From: Nitrospirota bacterium
Lineage (GTDB): Bacteria > Nitrospirota > Thermodesulfovibrionia > Thermodesulfovibrionales > UBA6898
Length of the DNA: 64,000 nt
Direction of reading: 5' to 3'
Assembly (NCBI GenBank): GCA_021811105.1
Contig: JAJZPM010000009.1
Location: forward strand, 1 to 64,000
The notes beneath the pieces are model-generated. The model worked only from the letters and a program-made list of their open reading frames with translations. It did not search any database and was not told where the DNA came from. The first letter of the stretch is position 1. Every line of letters begins with the position of its first letter. Positions 46,614 through 55,109 of this stretch are shown piece after piece. The translations under genes were made by a program, and so were the position numbers.

Positions 46614-47324
46614 ATGAAAAGGATCAGCGCACTTTTTTCGGTTTTAGTTCTTATTATTTCCTCTGTCTTCCTTCAAGGATGTGCATCAAACAAGCCTTTG
46701 ACAAAAGAAGATGGGGTGTTCCGGACGCCTTTGAAATGCGTCCGGTATGAGACCCCGGGGATCATGAAAAAGACCGCAACCGGCACGTTCCTGCTGGCCT
46801 CTGCTGCCATAGCTTTGCCCGGCGGGTCGGCGTTCTTGGTTTTGGGTGACAATATCGCCCAATCAAGTGGCGAGAGGATGCAGGAGACCATTCCGGACTT
46901 CGGCTATCTAGTCATTAACAAGCTGGGAAAGAGGTTGAACAACGGGAGCAAATCGATGCCCGCAGTGACCGTGCAGGACCAGCCCATACCGGAGGAACGG
47001 ATTGTACCATAGCCCCCGCCTGAGAAGCGTGAGGTCACGTCAACACGGATCGAGGTGAAGGTGAAGAAGATTGTTTACGGTTACCTGGATCCCTTCAAGG
47101 GAAAGGGCTTTTTGACGGATACGGTAGCAACCTTGAGGGACCCGAAAGGTGAGATACTCTGGCAAAGGGACTATACATATTTTTCTAAAGATTTCAATAG
47201 AAGCAAAGAAATCGAGGAATATGAGGCCGATGGCGGAAAATTCCTCAAGGAAGAGTTCGACTTTGCAGCGGACAGGACTGCTTCAGTTTTCTTTGACGAC
47301 CTCTCAGGTGTGGCGAAGAGATGA
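46614..47324 (+). pseudogene. Lipoprotein gene interrupted by an in-frame amber codon
   Basis: ATG at 46614 (after GGGGGGGT) begins a lipoprotein: signal ALFSVLVLIISSVFLQGC, lipobox LQGC. The frame stops at TAG 47010-47012 after residue 132, but the same frame continues PPPEKREVTSTRIEVKVKKIVYGYLDPFKGKGF... to TGA at 47322-47324, and the second half looks like a folded domain (ILWQRDYTYFSKDFNRSKEIEEYEADGGKFLKEEF). One base change therefore explains two short frames as a single gene of 236 codons. The first half alone would still be secreted. No family recognised. Confidence 0.65.
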
Positions 47325-47357
47325 TAGCTGATTACGGAAGACTTAAAAAGAAGGTCA

Positions 47358-47423
47358 TCGTCCGGGGACAAGGGAAGCAAGTGGGCACGGTCGGCGTTTC
47401 GGAGAATATCATCGAGGCCTCGG
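47358..47423 (+). repeat. Partial copy of the cimA 3' end
   Basis: Bases 47383-47421 are identical over 39 bases to 46401-46439 within cimA (GGGCACGGTCGGCGTTTCGG onward), and about 25 bases before that match with a few differences. The copy is followed by unrelated sequence. It flanks the lipoprotein region as a direct repeat. Confidence 0.85.
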
Positions 47424-47457
47424 ACCTCTCCCCGGCGGCCGGCAGCGAAAAGTTCGT

Positions 47458-48417
47458 TCAGCCGATCCTTATCAGTATCTTTCCCCTGGCCCGGCCGGTT
47501 TCGCTGTAGGCGTGGGCGGCTGCTATCTCTTCCAGGCCAAATGTGCGGTCGATGAGCGGGACGAGTCTCTTCTCCTTTGCGAGGAGCGCGAGCCTGCTCA
47601 GGTCTTCGCCGCCGGGACGGACGCTGATGAAGGCCGCACTTTTCCGGTAGCCTAAGAAGGAAAGGACGGGGAGCAGGAGAAAGCAGGCGATGTCGGCGGG
47701 CTTGTTCGGCAGGGTGGTGATGTATCTGCCTTCTTTCGTCAGGTTTCGTCTGACCCAAAAGTACGTCAGCTTGCCTACGGCGTCAAAGATGATATCGTAT
47801 TTGCCCGGCATCTTCGTGAAATCGTGTTTCAGGCGGTCTATGACCCTGTCGGCCCCCAGCGCCTTTACGTGTTCTACGTGGTCCGTGCCGCATACTGCCG
47901 TGACGTTGCAGCCCGCGGCCTTTGCGATCTGTACGGCAAAGGAGCCGACCCCGCCCGAGGCGCCGTTGATGAGCACCGAATCGCAGTCCTCCATAGCGCC
48001 TCTGTAATGAAGCGCCTGAAAAGCGGTTAGGCCGGTCAGCGGTATCGCCGCTGCCTCGCCGAAGTCGATATTCCAGGGGATGAGGGCGAGAAGGTTTTCG
48101 TCCGCACATGCGAATTCGGCATAGGCCCCCCGGACCTTATAGTTGAGCATGCCGAAGACCCTGTCACCTTTGCTGAACCTTGTAACCGAGCGGCCTGTTT
48201 CTTCGACTTCCCCGGCGATGTCGAAACCGAGTTTCATCGGGAACCTCGAGCCGTAAATGAATTTCAGCGAACCGTTTCTGATCCTCCAGTCGACAGGATT
48301 TACGCTCGAATAGCGGACGCGTACCAGTACTCCGCTGTCGGGCACGGCAGGCATTTCGACCTCCTCGACCTTCATCTCATCGGGGGGGCCGAATTTTCTT
48401 ATCAAAACCGCCTTCAT
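47458..48417 (-). CDS. Zinc-independent MDR oxidoreductase (quinone reductase-like)
   Basis: About 319 residues from MKAVLIRKFGPPDEM, which has GAGAAGGTAAC upstream; the frame to 48504 has no support. GroES-like N-terminal domain and a Rossmann domain with the NADPH loop INGASGGVGSFAVQIAKAAG (about residue 148). No zinc-ligand cysteines of alcohol dehydrogenases are evident, so it belongs with NADPH:quinone reductase-like and enone-reductase MDR enzymes. Substrate unknown. It is divergent from proB. Confidence 0.88.
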   Translation of the reverse strand: MKAVLIRKFGPPDEMKVEEVEMPAVPDSGVLVRVRYSSVNPVDWRIRNGSLKFIYGSRFPMKLGFDIAGEVEETGRSVTRFSKGDRVFGMLNYKVRGAYAEFACADENLLALIPWNIDFGEAAAIPLTGLTAFQALHYRGAMEDCDSVLINGASGGVGSFAVQIAKAAGCNVTAVCGTDHVEHVKALGADRVIDRLKHDFTKMPGKYDIIFDAVGKLTYFWVRRNLTKEGRYITTLPNKPADIACFLLLPVLSFLGYRKSAAFISVRPGGEDLSRLALLAKEKRLVPLIDRTFGLEEIAAAHAYSETGRARGKILIRIG

Positions 48418-48523
48418 GAAAGTTACCTTCTCGCCGCGGAGTTTCCCGTGAAGATGATATAAACAGATTATGCCGACAGGGGCGGTCCTTGTCAATTGCC
48501 GCATGAGAATCGTGTCTTCTCTG

Positions 48524-48553
48524 ATGACAACCCTTCATCGCGTAATGTATAAT
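48524..48553 (+). promoter_or_regulatory. Strong sigma-70 promoter of proB
   Basis: ATGACA (48524-48529; 5 of 6 matches to TTGACA), 18-base spacer, perfect TATAAT (48548-48553). The predicted start near 48560 is only a few bases before the proB ATG at 48563, so the mRNA would be almost leaderless; no ribosome site is visible there. Confidence 0.7.
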
Positions 48554-48562
48554 TTTTCTGAA

Positions 48563-49660
48563 ATGAAGAGGCTTGTCGTTAAGATCGGAAGCAACATCCT
48601 TGCCGACGAGAAGGAAGGGCTGAACACGAAGCGCATCGGCGCGATCGCCTCGGACATCGCCGGGTTGAAGGGAGAAGGGTACGAGGTGGTGATCGTCTCT
48701 TCCGGAGCGGTGGCCGCGGGGATGAGAAAGCTCGGTCTGAAGCAGAGGCCCAAGGAAATCAAGCTCAAGCAGGCGGCTGCCGCGGTCGGACAGTCGAGCC
48801 TTATGTGGGCATATGAAAAGAACTTCGCAGAGTTCGGCGCCAAAGTTGCGCAGGTCCTCCTGACGCAGGAGGATTTCTCGGACAGGAAGCGCTACATCAA
48901 CTCCAAAAACACGCTCCTGACGCTGCTTTCCTACGGCGTCGTGCCGATCGTAAACGAAAACGATACGGTTGCGACCGACGAGATACGTTTCGGGGACAAC
49001 GACAATCTCGCCGCTCTTGTCGCAATACTCGTGGAGGCCGACAGGCTTGTTATCCTGTCGGACGTCGAAGGCCTCTATACTGAAGATCCGAGATACAATC
49101 CGAAGGCGGAACTCGTCGCGTGTGTCGAAGAGATCTCGGACGACATTGAAAGGCGTGCCGGCGGCGCGGGAAGCAGGGTCGGAACCGGAGGCATGTATTC
49201 GAAGTTGCTCGCGGCGAAGAAGGCCATTGCGCACTGCATCCCGGTCAATATCATCAACGGCAGAAAAAAAGGCCTGATCATCGAGATACTGAACGACAAG
49301 CAGCACGGGACCTTCTTCAAGCCCGGACCCTGCAGACTTTCCCACAGGAAGGGCTGGATCGCTTACAGCAGCCGCACGAAAGGCAGCCTTGTCCTCGACG
49401 ACGGCGCGGTGAAGGCGCTGACCTCGATGGGCAGGAGCCTGCTTCCTTCCGGCATAGCCGGAGTCGAGGGCGATTTCGAACTCGGCGATGCGGTGAACTG
49501 CGTCGACGGAAAAGGACGTCGGATCGCAAAGGGCATCGTCAACTACTCGGCTTCCGATATCAGGAAGATCATGGGAAAAAAGACCTCCGAGATAGAGAAG
49601 GTGCTCGGATACAAGTATTCCGACGAGGCGATCCACCGGGACAACCTCGTCCTGCTGTAG
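48563..49660 (+). CDS. proB: Glutamate 5-kinase
   Basis: First step of proline synthesis, phosphorylating glutamate. 365 residues: amino-acid kinase domain (MKRLVVKIGSNILADE; VIVSSGAVAAGM; NENDTVATDEIRFGDND) and a C-terminal PUA domain (about residues 275-360), the usual two-domain form. ATG at 48563 fits both the conserved N-terminus and the promoter. No proA lies adjacent. Confidence 0.95.
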   Translation: MKRLVVKIGSNILADEKEGLNTKRIGAIASDIAGLKGEGYEVVIVSSGAVAAGMRKLGLKQRPKEIKLKQAAAAVGQSSLMWAYEKNFAEFGAKVAQVLLTQEDFSDRKRYINSKNTLLTLLSYGVVPIVNENDTVATDEIRFGDNDNLAALVAILVEADRLVILSDVEGLYTEDPRYNPKAELVACVEEISDDIERRAGGAGSRVGTGGMYSKLLAAKKAIAHCIPVNIINGRKKGLIIEILNDKQHGTFFKPGPCRLSHRKGWIAYSSRTKGSLVLDDGAVKALTSMGRSLLPSGIAGVEGDFELGDAVNCVDGKGRRIAKGIVNYSASDIRKIMGKKTSEIEKVLGYKYSDEAIHRDNLVLL

Positions 49661-49769
49661 AAGACCTCAGCCCAACCTTACCCCGTCACCCCCTTCCTTT
49701 AATACTCCCCGGCGTTTGTGGTATAGTGTATAATTGCGTATTATTAATAGTTTTTATTGATTTTTGGGA

Positions 49770-49788
49770 GGGAGAAACGCTTTCTCCC
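49770..49788 (+). other. Hairpin in the GH57 gene's leader
   Basis: GGGAGAAA-CGC-TTTCTCCC, 8-bp perfect stem, about 16 bases before the ATG at 49804. It is not followed by a T run, so it is not a terminator. It is close enough to the AAAAGGAAAA ribosome site to influence translation. Confidence 0.5.
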
Positions 49789-49803
49789 TGATGAAAAGGA
49801 AAA

Positions 49804-51879
49804 ATGTCGAAACTTCATCTTATTCTCGCTTTTCATAACCACCAACCGGTCGGCAACTTCGACCATGTCCTTGAGGACTGCTACCGGAAGTCTTACCTGC
49901 CTTTTCTTGAAACTCTCCTCGACCATCCGGCCCTGAAGATCGTCCTCCACTATTCCGGACACCTCCTGGCATGGATGCAGGAACGCCACCCCGAGGCGAT
50001 CGATATCATCCGGACGCTTGTCGAAAAAGGGAGGATCGAAATCCTCTCCGGCGGACTCTATGAACCTATCCTTCCGGTGCTTCCCGAAAAGGACAGGGTA
50101 CTCCAGGTGAGCGAGATGTCGAAGTTCGTCAGGAAGAGCCTCGGGTATACGCCGAAGGGGATGTGGCTTGCCGAGCGGGTCTGGGAGCCGCAGATGCCCC
50201 GGTTCATCGCCAAGGCCGGCATGGCGTATGCCCCGATCGACGACTACCACTTCAAACTGACCGGGCTGGAAGATGACCAACTCCTGGGATACTATCTCAC
50301 GGAGGATGAAGGTTCCGAGATCTGTGTCTTCCCGGGGAGCGAGAAACTCAGGTACTATATACCGTACAGGACCGTCGACGACAACCTCTCATACCTCAGG
50401 GAGGTTGCGGACCGCGGCGGGGACCCGCTTCTCACGATGGCCGACGACGGCGAGAAATTCGGCGTCTGGCCGAAGACCTACAAACACTGCTACGAGGACC
50501 GTTGGCTGGACCGGTTCTTCACTGCCATCGAGAGGAGCGCAGAATGGCTTGAGACGACGACCTTCAGCGAGTACTGCGGGAAGTTCCGTCCACTCGGCAG
50601 GGTCTATCTCCCGACCGCCTCGTACCGCGAGATGGGCGAATGGGCGCTTCCCCCTGAACAGGGCCTCGAGTATGAGCGCCTCCTTGAAGAGATGAAACGT
50701 ATTGCCGGGGAGCGATCCAAGCAGCTTCTGAGAGGCGGGATATGGCGTTCTTTCATGGTGAAGTATCCTGAGTCGAATCATATTCATAAGCGGATGCTTA
50801 TGATAAGCAGGAAGGCCCATGCGGCCGCCAGGGGGAGCGGCAGGAAGGGGCGGGAGGTGCTCGCGGAACTTTGGAAGGGCCAGTGCAACGACGCTTACTG
50901 GCACGGCATCTTCGGCGGGTTGTATCTGCCCCACCTGAGGTCGTCCCTCTACCGCCACCTTCTCAGGGCCGAGGCGATGTCCTCCGATCTGCTCAAAAAG
51001 CGCATCTCGGTCGAGCGTGGAGATTTCGACTGCGACGGATATGGCGACGTGGTCGTCAATACGAAGCATCTTGCTGTCGCCGCAACCGAAAAAGGGGGCG
51101 GGCTGACTGAACTCTCTTTGTACGGACAGGCCGTCAATATCCTCGACATCATCTCGCGCCGGCCGGAGGCCTATCATTCGAAGATCGCCGGGGGCGCGCA
51201 TGCCGACCCGGGGGAGACGGTGACGATCCACGACCGGCTCACGGTCAAAGAGTCCGGGATATCGGACTATCTCGTGTTCGATGCCTACCGGCGGGCTTCT
51301 CTCCTCGACCGTTTCTTTTCCCATGAGACCCGTATCGAGGACGTGGCGAGGTCCGAGGCCCGCGAACTCGGTGATTTTGTGGAGGGGATTTACCGGCTCG
51401 ACTCTTCACAAAAAGGCGAGTGCTTCAGCCTCTCTTTTTCGAAAGAAGGAATTGTGCGGCAGAACAGGGTCGGCATAGAGAAGACCCTCAGGCTGACCGG
51501 CCCGAAAGAGTTGCGCGTCGATTATCTTTTGTCGGGCGCGTTCTCCGGACTCTTCGGTGTGGAAATGAACATATCGCTCCTTGGTTCGCCCCATACCCTT
51601 ATCAAGAGGGGAGGAAGGACCTTGACTATCCGGAGTTCCGCGGTGCATGAGAACGTTAGGGAATTCAGTATAGGGGACAAACATCTCGGCCTCGTGATAC
51701 ACTTTACATTTGATGAAGGCGTCTGTCTCTGGCACTATCCCGTCGAAACAGTATCACTTTCAGAGCAGGGCGTTGAGAGGCTCTATCAGGGGACGTCTTT
51801 TCTCTTTATACGAAATATGGAATTGCAGGGGAGGAAAAAAATGTGGTTTACGATGAATTTCGGAGGAGAAGGAAGATGA
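49804..51879 (+). CDS. GH57 glycoside hydrolase, 4-alpha-glucanotransferase/alpha-amylase type
   Basis: A 691-residue cytoplasmic enzyme acting on alpha-1,4-glucans, probably glycogen. GH57 motifs in order: HNHQPVG (about residue 11), GGLYEP, WLAERVWEP with the nucleophile Glu (about 124), and TMADDGEKFGVWP with the acid Asp (about 215), followed by the DUF1925 and DUF1926-like beta domains typical of 4-alpha-glucanotransferases. Complements glgB at 24.8 kb. Its stop overlaps the next ATG. Confidence 0.92.
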   Translation: MSKLHLILAFHNHQPVGNFDHVLEDCYRKSYLPFLETLLDHPALKIVLHYSGHLLAWMQERHPEAIDIIRTLVEKGRIEILSGGLYEPILPVLPEKDRVLQVSEMSKFVRKSLGYTPKGMWLAERVWEPQMPRFIAKAGMAYAPIDDYHFKLTGLEDDQLLGYYLTEDEGSEICVFPGSEKLRYYIPYRTVDDNLSYLREVADRGGDPLLTMADDGEKFGVWPKTYKHCYEDRWLDRFFTAIERSAEWLETTTFSEYCGKFRPLGRVYLPTASYREMGEWALPPEQGLEYERLLEEMKRIAGERSKQLLRGGIWRSFMVKYPESNHIHKRMLMISRKAHAAARGSGRKGREVLAELWKGQCNDAYWHGIFGGLYLPHLRSSLYRHLLRAEAMSSDLLKKRISVERGDFDCDGYGDVVVNTKHLAVAATEKGGGLTELSLYGQAVNILDIISRRPEAYHSKIAGGAHADPGETVTIHDRLTVKESGISDYLVFDAYRRASLLDRFFSHETRIEDVARSEARELGDFVEGIYRLDSSQKGECFSLSFSKEGIVRQNRVGIEKTLRLTGPKELRVDYLLSGAFSGLFGVEMNISLLGSPHTLIKRGGRTLTIRSSAVHENVREFSIGDKHLGLVIHFTFDEGVCLWHYPVETVSLSEQGVERLYQGTSFLFIRNMELQGRKKMWFTMNFGGEGR

Positions 51880-53537
51880 GGCGCACACTGCTTGTCCTGA
51901 CAGTCTTTTTTCTCCTGTCGTCGGTCGCCTTCGGAGAGGACGACCCTCTTACGAAACTAAAAGACTTCACAATGGCGTATTTCAAACCGCAGTCGGGTAA
52001 GGTGCTGCGCGTCGAGGGCGACAAAGTTATCCTGTCGCTCGGAGAGAAGGAAGGGGTACAGCCCGGCATGAGGCTGAGGGTCCTTAGAGAAGGCGCTCCG
52101 TTTGTCCATCCCGTCACAAAGGAGGTGATCGGCACGCTTGAGGCCACGGTCGGAAAGATGGAGGTGAAGGAGGTGCTGCCCGACTCCTCGACCGGGGTCA
52201 TGGTTGAGGGGACCGTAAAAGAGGGCGACCGGGTGAGGCTGTCGGAAACGAAGGTGAGGGTCTTTTTCTGCCAGGGGAAAAACATCGACTGGTATCTGGC
52301 CGACGAATACTACCGGAAACTGAAGGCGACGGGAAGGATCGAGATGATCGACACCGCCATCGAAACCGATAATGAGGCGAAAATCCTCGAAGAGGCGAAA
52401 AAGGCCGGGGCCGAGGTCGCCTTGCTATTGACGGCCAAAGAGGCCGAGAAGTCCACGCTTGTGCGTGAGCGCCTCTATTGGGTTTCCGACGGATCGAAGT
52501 TTATCGATACAGAGAGGAAGATCGACGCGTCGTACGAAAAGGAGCTGAAATTCGGGGAAGAATATTTCACGCCGATGACCGGTGAGGCGGTTACGATGTA
52601 CGACCTGCCGTTCGGTGCGCGGTTTGTCGTGTCCGCGGATGTCGAGGGCAACGGACATAAGGAGGTCGTCATGAGCACCGGGAATATTCTCCGTGCCTAT
52701 GTGCCCGGCGCCGACCTTAAATTTATGTGGGAAGTAAAAGGATCGTCCGGCGAAAGCCATCTCTGGCTCGATGCCCTGGATCTGAACCGGGACGGAAGGG
52801 ACGAGATCGTCGTAACCGCGATGAAGAACAACGATGTCGTTTCTTATATCTACGGGTATGACGGTTCGACGATCAAAAAGATCTGGGAGGGTAAGTATTT
52901 TCTCCGGAGGATGGGCGACGGATTGATCGCCCAGGCTTCTGCCGGTCCCGATGGATATTCGGGTGACGTCTTTACCGTACAGTGGGACGGAGACCTGAAA
53001 CTCGGAGAGAAAGTTAAGCTCCCCAAGGGGATAAATATATACGATTTTGTTGTCGTACCGGGCGAGGCGAAGGAGAACCTTGTCCTTGCTTACGACGACG
53101 CCGGGTTTCTGAATCTGTACGACGCGAAGGGCCTGCGGGTATGGAGGAGCGCGACGGGCAACGGTGGTTTTCTGACGACCTTCAAGAGGCAGGAGACCGG
53201 GGCCGTCTATTCGGGATCCGGCTCCTGGTCGGTGAAGGACAGGCTTGTCCAGAGAAACCGGGAGGTGCTTGCCGTAAACAGGGTCCCGCTTGTCGAGATG
53301 GCGAAGGGCATCGGCTACAAGAAATCCCAGATAAAGGATTATTGGTGGAACGGCTTCTCGATGGAAGAGAGCCTGCTGATCGATGACATCAGGGGCAGCA
53401 TTCAGGACTATGCGCTTGCGGGGGACAAGGTGATGGTCCTGACCAGCCCTTTTATGGGAGTCAAGTTCGACAAAATCCTCAAGGGCGAAAATCCCCTCGG
53501 AGTAGTATTATATATCTACTCCATCACAGGGAGGTAA
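51876..53537 (+). CDS. Exported FG-GAP/VCBS-type protein with FlgT-like N-terminus
   Basis: About 553 residues with a signal peptide (MRRTLLVLTVFFLLSSVAFG). Residues about 35-115 form an SH3-like domain as in FlgT (VLRVEGDKVILSLGEKEGVQPGMRLRVLREG); the middle resembles a LpoB/TolB-N-like alpha/beta domain (WYLADEYYRKLKATGRIEMID); the rest are beta-propeller-like repeats with EF-like calcium loops (VEGNGHKEVV, LNRDGRDEIVV). ATG overlaps the GH57 stop (ATGA). Periplasmic; function unknown. Confidence 0.82.
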   Translation: MRRTLLVLTVFFLLSSVAFGEDDPLTKLKDFTMAYFKPQSGKVLRVEGDKVILSLGEKEGVQPGMRLRVLREGAPFVHPVTKEVIGTLEATVGKMEVKEVLPDSSTGVMVEGTVKEGDRVRLSETKVRVFFCQGKNIDWYLADEYYRKLKATGRIEMIDTAIETDNEAKILEEAKKAGAEVALLLTAKEAEKSTLVRERLYWVSDGSKFIDTERKIDASYEKELKFGEEYFTPMTGEAVTMYDLPFGARFVVSADVEGNGHKEVVMSTGNILRAYVPGADLKFMWEVKGSSGESHLWLDALDLNRDGRDEIVVTAMKNNDVVSYIYGYDGSTIKKIWEGKYFLRRMGDGLIAQASAGPDGYSGDVFTVQWDGDLKLGEKVKLPKGINIYDFVVVPGEAKENLVLAYDDAGFLNLYDAKGLRVWRSATGNGGFLTTFKRQETGAVYSGSGSWSVKDRLVQRNREVLAVNRVPLVEMAKGIGYKKSQIKDYWWNGFSMEESLLIDDIRGSIQDYALAGDKVMVLTSPFMGVKFDKILKGENPLGVVLYIYSITGR

Positions 53538-53542
53538 GGGGA

Positions 53543-54262
53543 ATGAGTATTTCAGGGAGAATGCCGGCCCATGTGGGCATTATTATGGACGGTAACGGCA
53601 GATGGGCTCAGCTCAGAGGACTCCCGAGGATCGAGGGACACAGGGTGGGGGCCGAAAGGGCGAAGGAAATCATCGAGTGCTCGGCCGAACTCGGCATCAA
53701 GTGCCTCACCCTCTATACCTTTTCGACGGAAAACTGGGGGCGTCCTTCGTCCGAGGTCTCGACCTTGATGAAGCTTCTTGAGGTGTACCTCAAGAAGGAA
53801 CTGGCGGTACTGATGAAGCAAGATGTGGTATTTCGTGTGATCGGCGAGATATGGAGGCTTCCCGACAATATCCGTGCCCTTGTCAGGGAGACTGAACGGA
53901 AGACCGCCTCAAACAAGGGGATGACGCTCGTCACCGCTCTAAGTTACAGCGGCAGGAATGAGATCATCAGGGCGGTACGGAAGGTTCTGGATTCGGGATT
54001 CAAGGCCGAAGACGTGACGGAGGAGATGTTTTCGCGGTATCTCGACACCGACGGGATTCCGAACCCGGACCTGATCATCAGGACGAGCGGGGAGCGCAGG
54101 CTGAGCAATTTCCTGCTCTGGCAGAGCGCATACACGGAGTTTTATTTCACGGACACGCTCTGGCCCGATTTCGACCGGGAGGAGTTGATGCTGGCCATAC
54201 AGGATTATCAGGGGAGGGAGCGGCGCTTCGGGGCCATATCCGCGAAATCGAATGCATTATAA
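53543..54262 (+). CDS. uppS: Isoprenyl transferase (undecaprenyl diphosphate synthase)
   Basis: Makes the C55 lipid carrier for murein and O-antigen. 239 residues. Catalytic Asp in IMDGNGRWA (residue about 16), TLYTFSTENWGRP, and the substrate-binding end RTSGERRLSNFLLWQSAYTE. Five bases after the previous gene; first of the envelope cluster uppS-cdsA-dxr-rseP, a common bacterial arrangement. Confidence 0.96.
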   Translation: MSISGRMPAHVGIIMDGNGRWAQLRGLPRIEGHRVGAERAKEIIECSAELGIKCLTLYTFSTENWGRPSSEVSTLMKLLEVYLKKELAVLMKQDVVFRVIGEIWRLPDNIRALVRETERKTASNKGMTLVTALSYSGRNEIIRAVRKVLDSGFKAEDVTEEMFSRYLDTDGIPNPDLIIRTSGERRLSNFLLWQSAYTEFYFTDTLWPDFDREELMLAIQDYQGRERRFGAISAKSNAL

Positions 54263-55043
54263 ACGGCTGGTCGTCGCGGCGATACTCGTGCCGCTTCTCT
54301 ATCTCTATATCATGCATCTCCCGGCCGAGTATTTCCTTTTTCTCCTCGTCTTTGTGTCAACTATTGCGCTTATAGAATTCTACGCGATGTTCAGGATCGG
54401 GGCCGTACTAAGATATGCCGGGGTGGCCTGCGGTGCGGCGCTCCTTGCCGTTTTTTTCACGGCACCACATCTTTTTGCGGACGTATTGCTGCTGAGCGCA
54501 CTCAGTTTGATGGGGCTCAGGCTCGTCATAAAAAGAGACCCCTCCTCATCATTGGCGGAAGTGTCGGCGGTCATTCTGGGTCTTCTCTATATCCCCGGCC
54601 TTCTCACGTTCCAACTCGACCTTGTGCGAAGCGGACCGGTATGGATCGTGATGCTTTACGTATCCGTCTGGGTTTCGGACAGTTTGGCCTATTACATAGG
54701 AAAAGGGTTCGGCAAAAGAAAACTCTATGTCGAGGTGAGTCCGAACAAGACCGTTGCCGGCGCAGTGGGGTCCCTGGCCGGCGGCGCGGTCGGGGCGGTT
54801 TTCATCAGGGCCGTCCTGCTCCGTCAGGTGTCCCTCACGCATTCGGTCCTCCTCGGCGTGACGGTAGGCGCCGCAAGTATCGTGGGCGACCTTGTGGAGT
54901 CGATGTTCAAGCGGGACGCCGGAATAAAGGACTCCAGCAATATCCTGCCGGGGCACGGCGGAATACTGGACAAGCTCGACAGCGTGACCTTCGCCGGACC
55001 GGTTTTCTACTGGCTGAGCGTGGGGCTCGGGCTGATCAACTGA
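54252..55043 (+). CDS. cdsA: Phosphatidate cytidylyltransferase
   Basis: Integral membrane enzyme forming CDP-diacylglycerol for phospholipid synthesis. 263 residues, about seven or eight helices, and the family signature GDLVESMFKRDAGIKDSSN...GGILDKLDS near the C-terminus, which holds the metal-binding acids. Overlaps uppS by 11 bases. Confidence 0.94.
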   Translation: MHYKRLVVAAILVPLLYLYIMHLPAEYFLFLLVFVSTIALIEFYAMFRIGAVLRYAGVACGAALLAVFFTAPHLFADVLLLSALSLMGLRLVIKRDPSSSLAEVSAVILGLLYIPGLLTFQLDLVRSGPVWIVMLYVSVWVSDSLAYYIGKGFGKRKLYVEVSPNKTVAGAVGSLAGGAVGAVFIRAVLLRQVSLTHSVLLGVTVGAASIVGDLVESMFKRDAGIKDSSNILPGHGGILDKLDSVTFAGPVFYWLSVGLGLIN

Positions 55044-55109
55044 CCCTTTGCGTTTGAGAAGACGCTTTCGCGGCACACCGCAGAAGAATATTTTAGTATA
55101 ATTGAAGAG

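Noticed and set aside
47010-47012. In-frame TAG as pyrrolysine
   Set aside because: No pyrrolysine genes are seen and the context is a plain lipoprotein; mutation or error is simpler.
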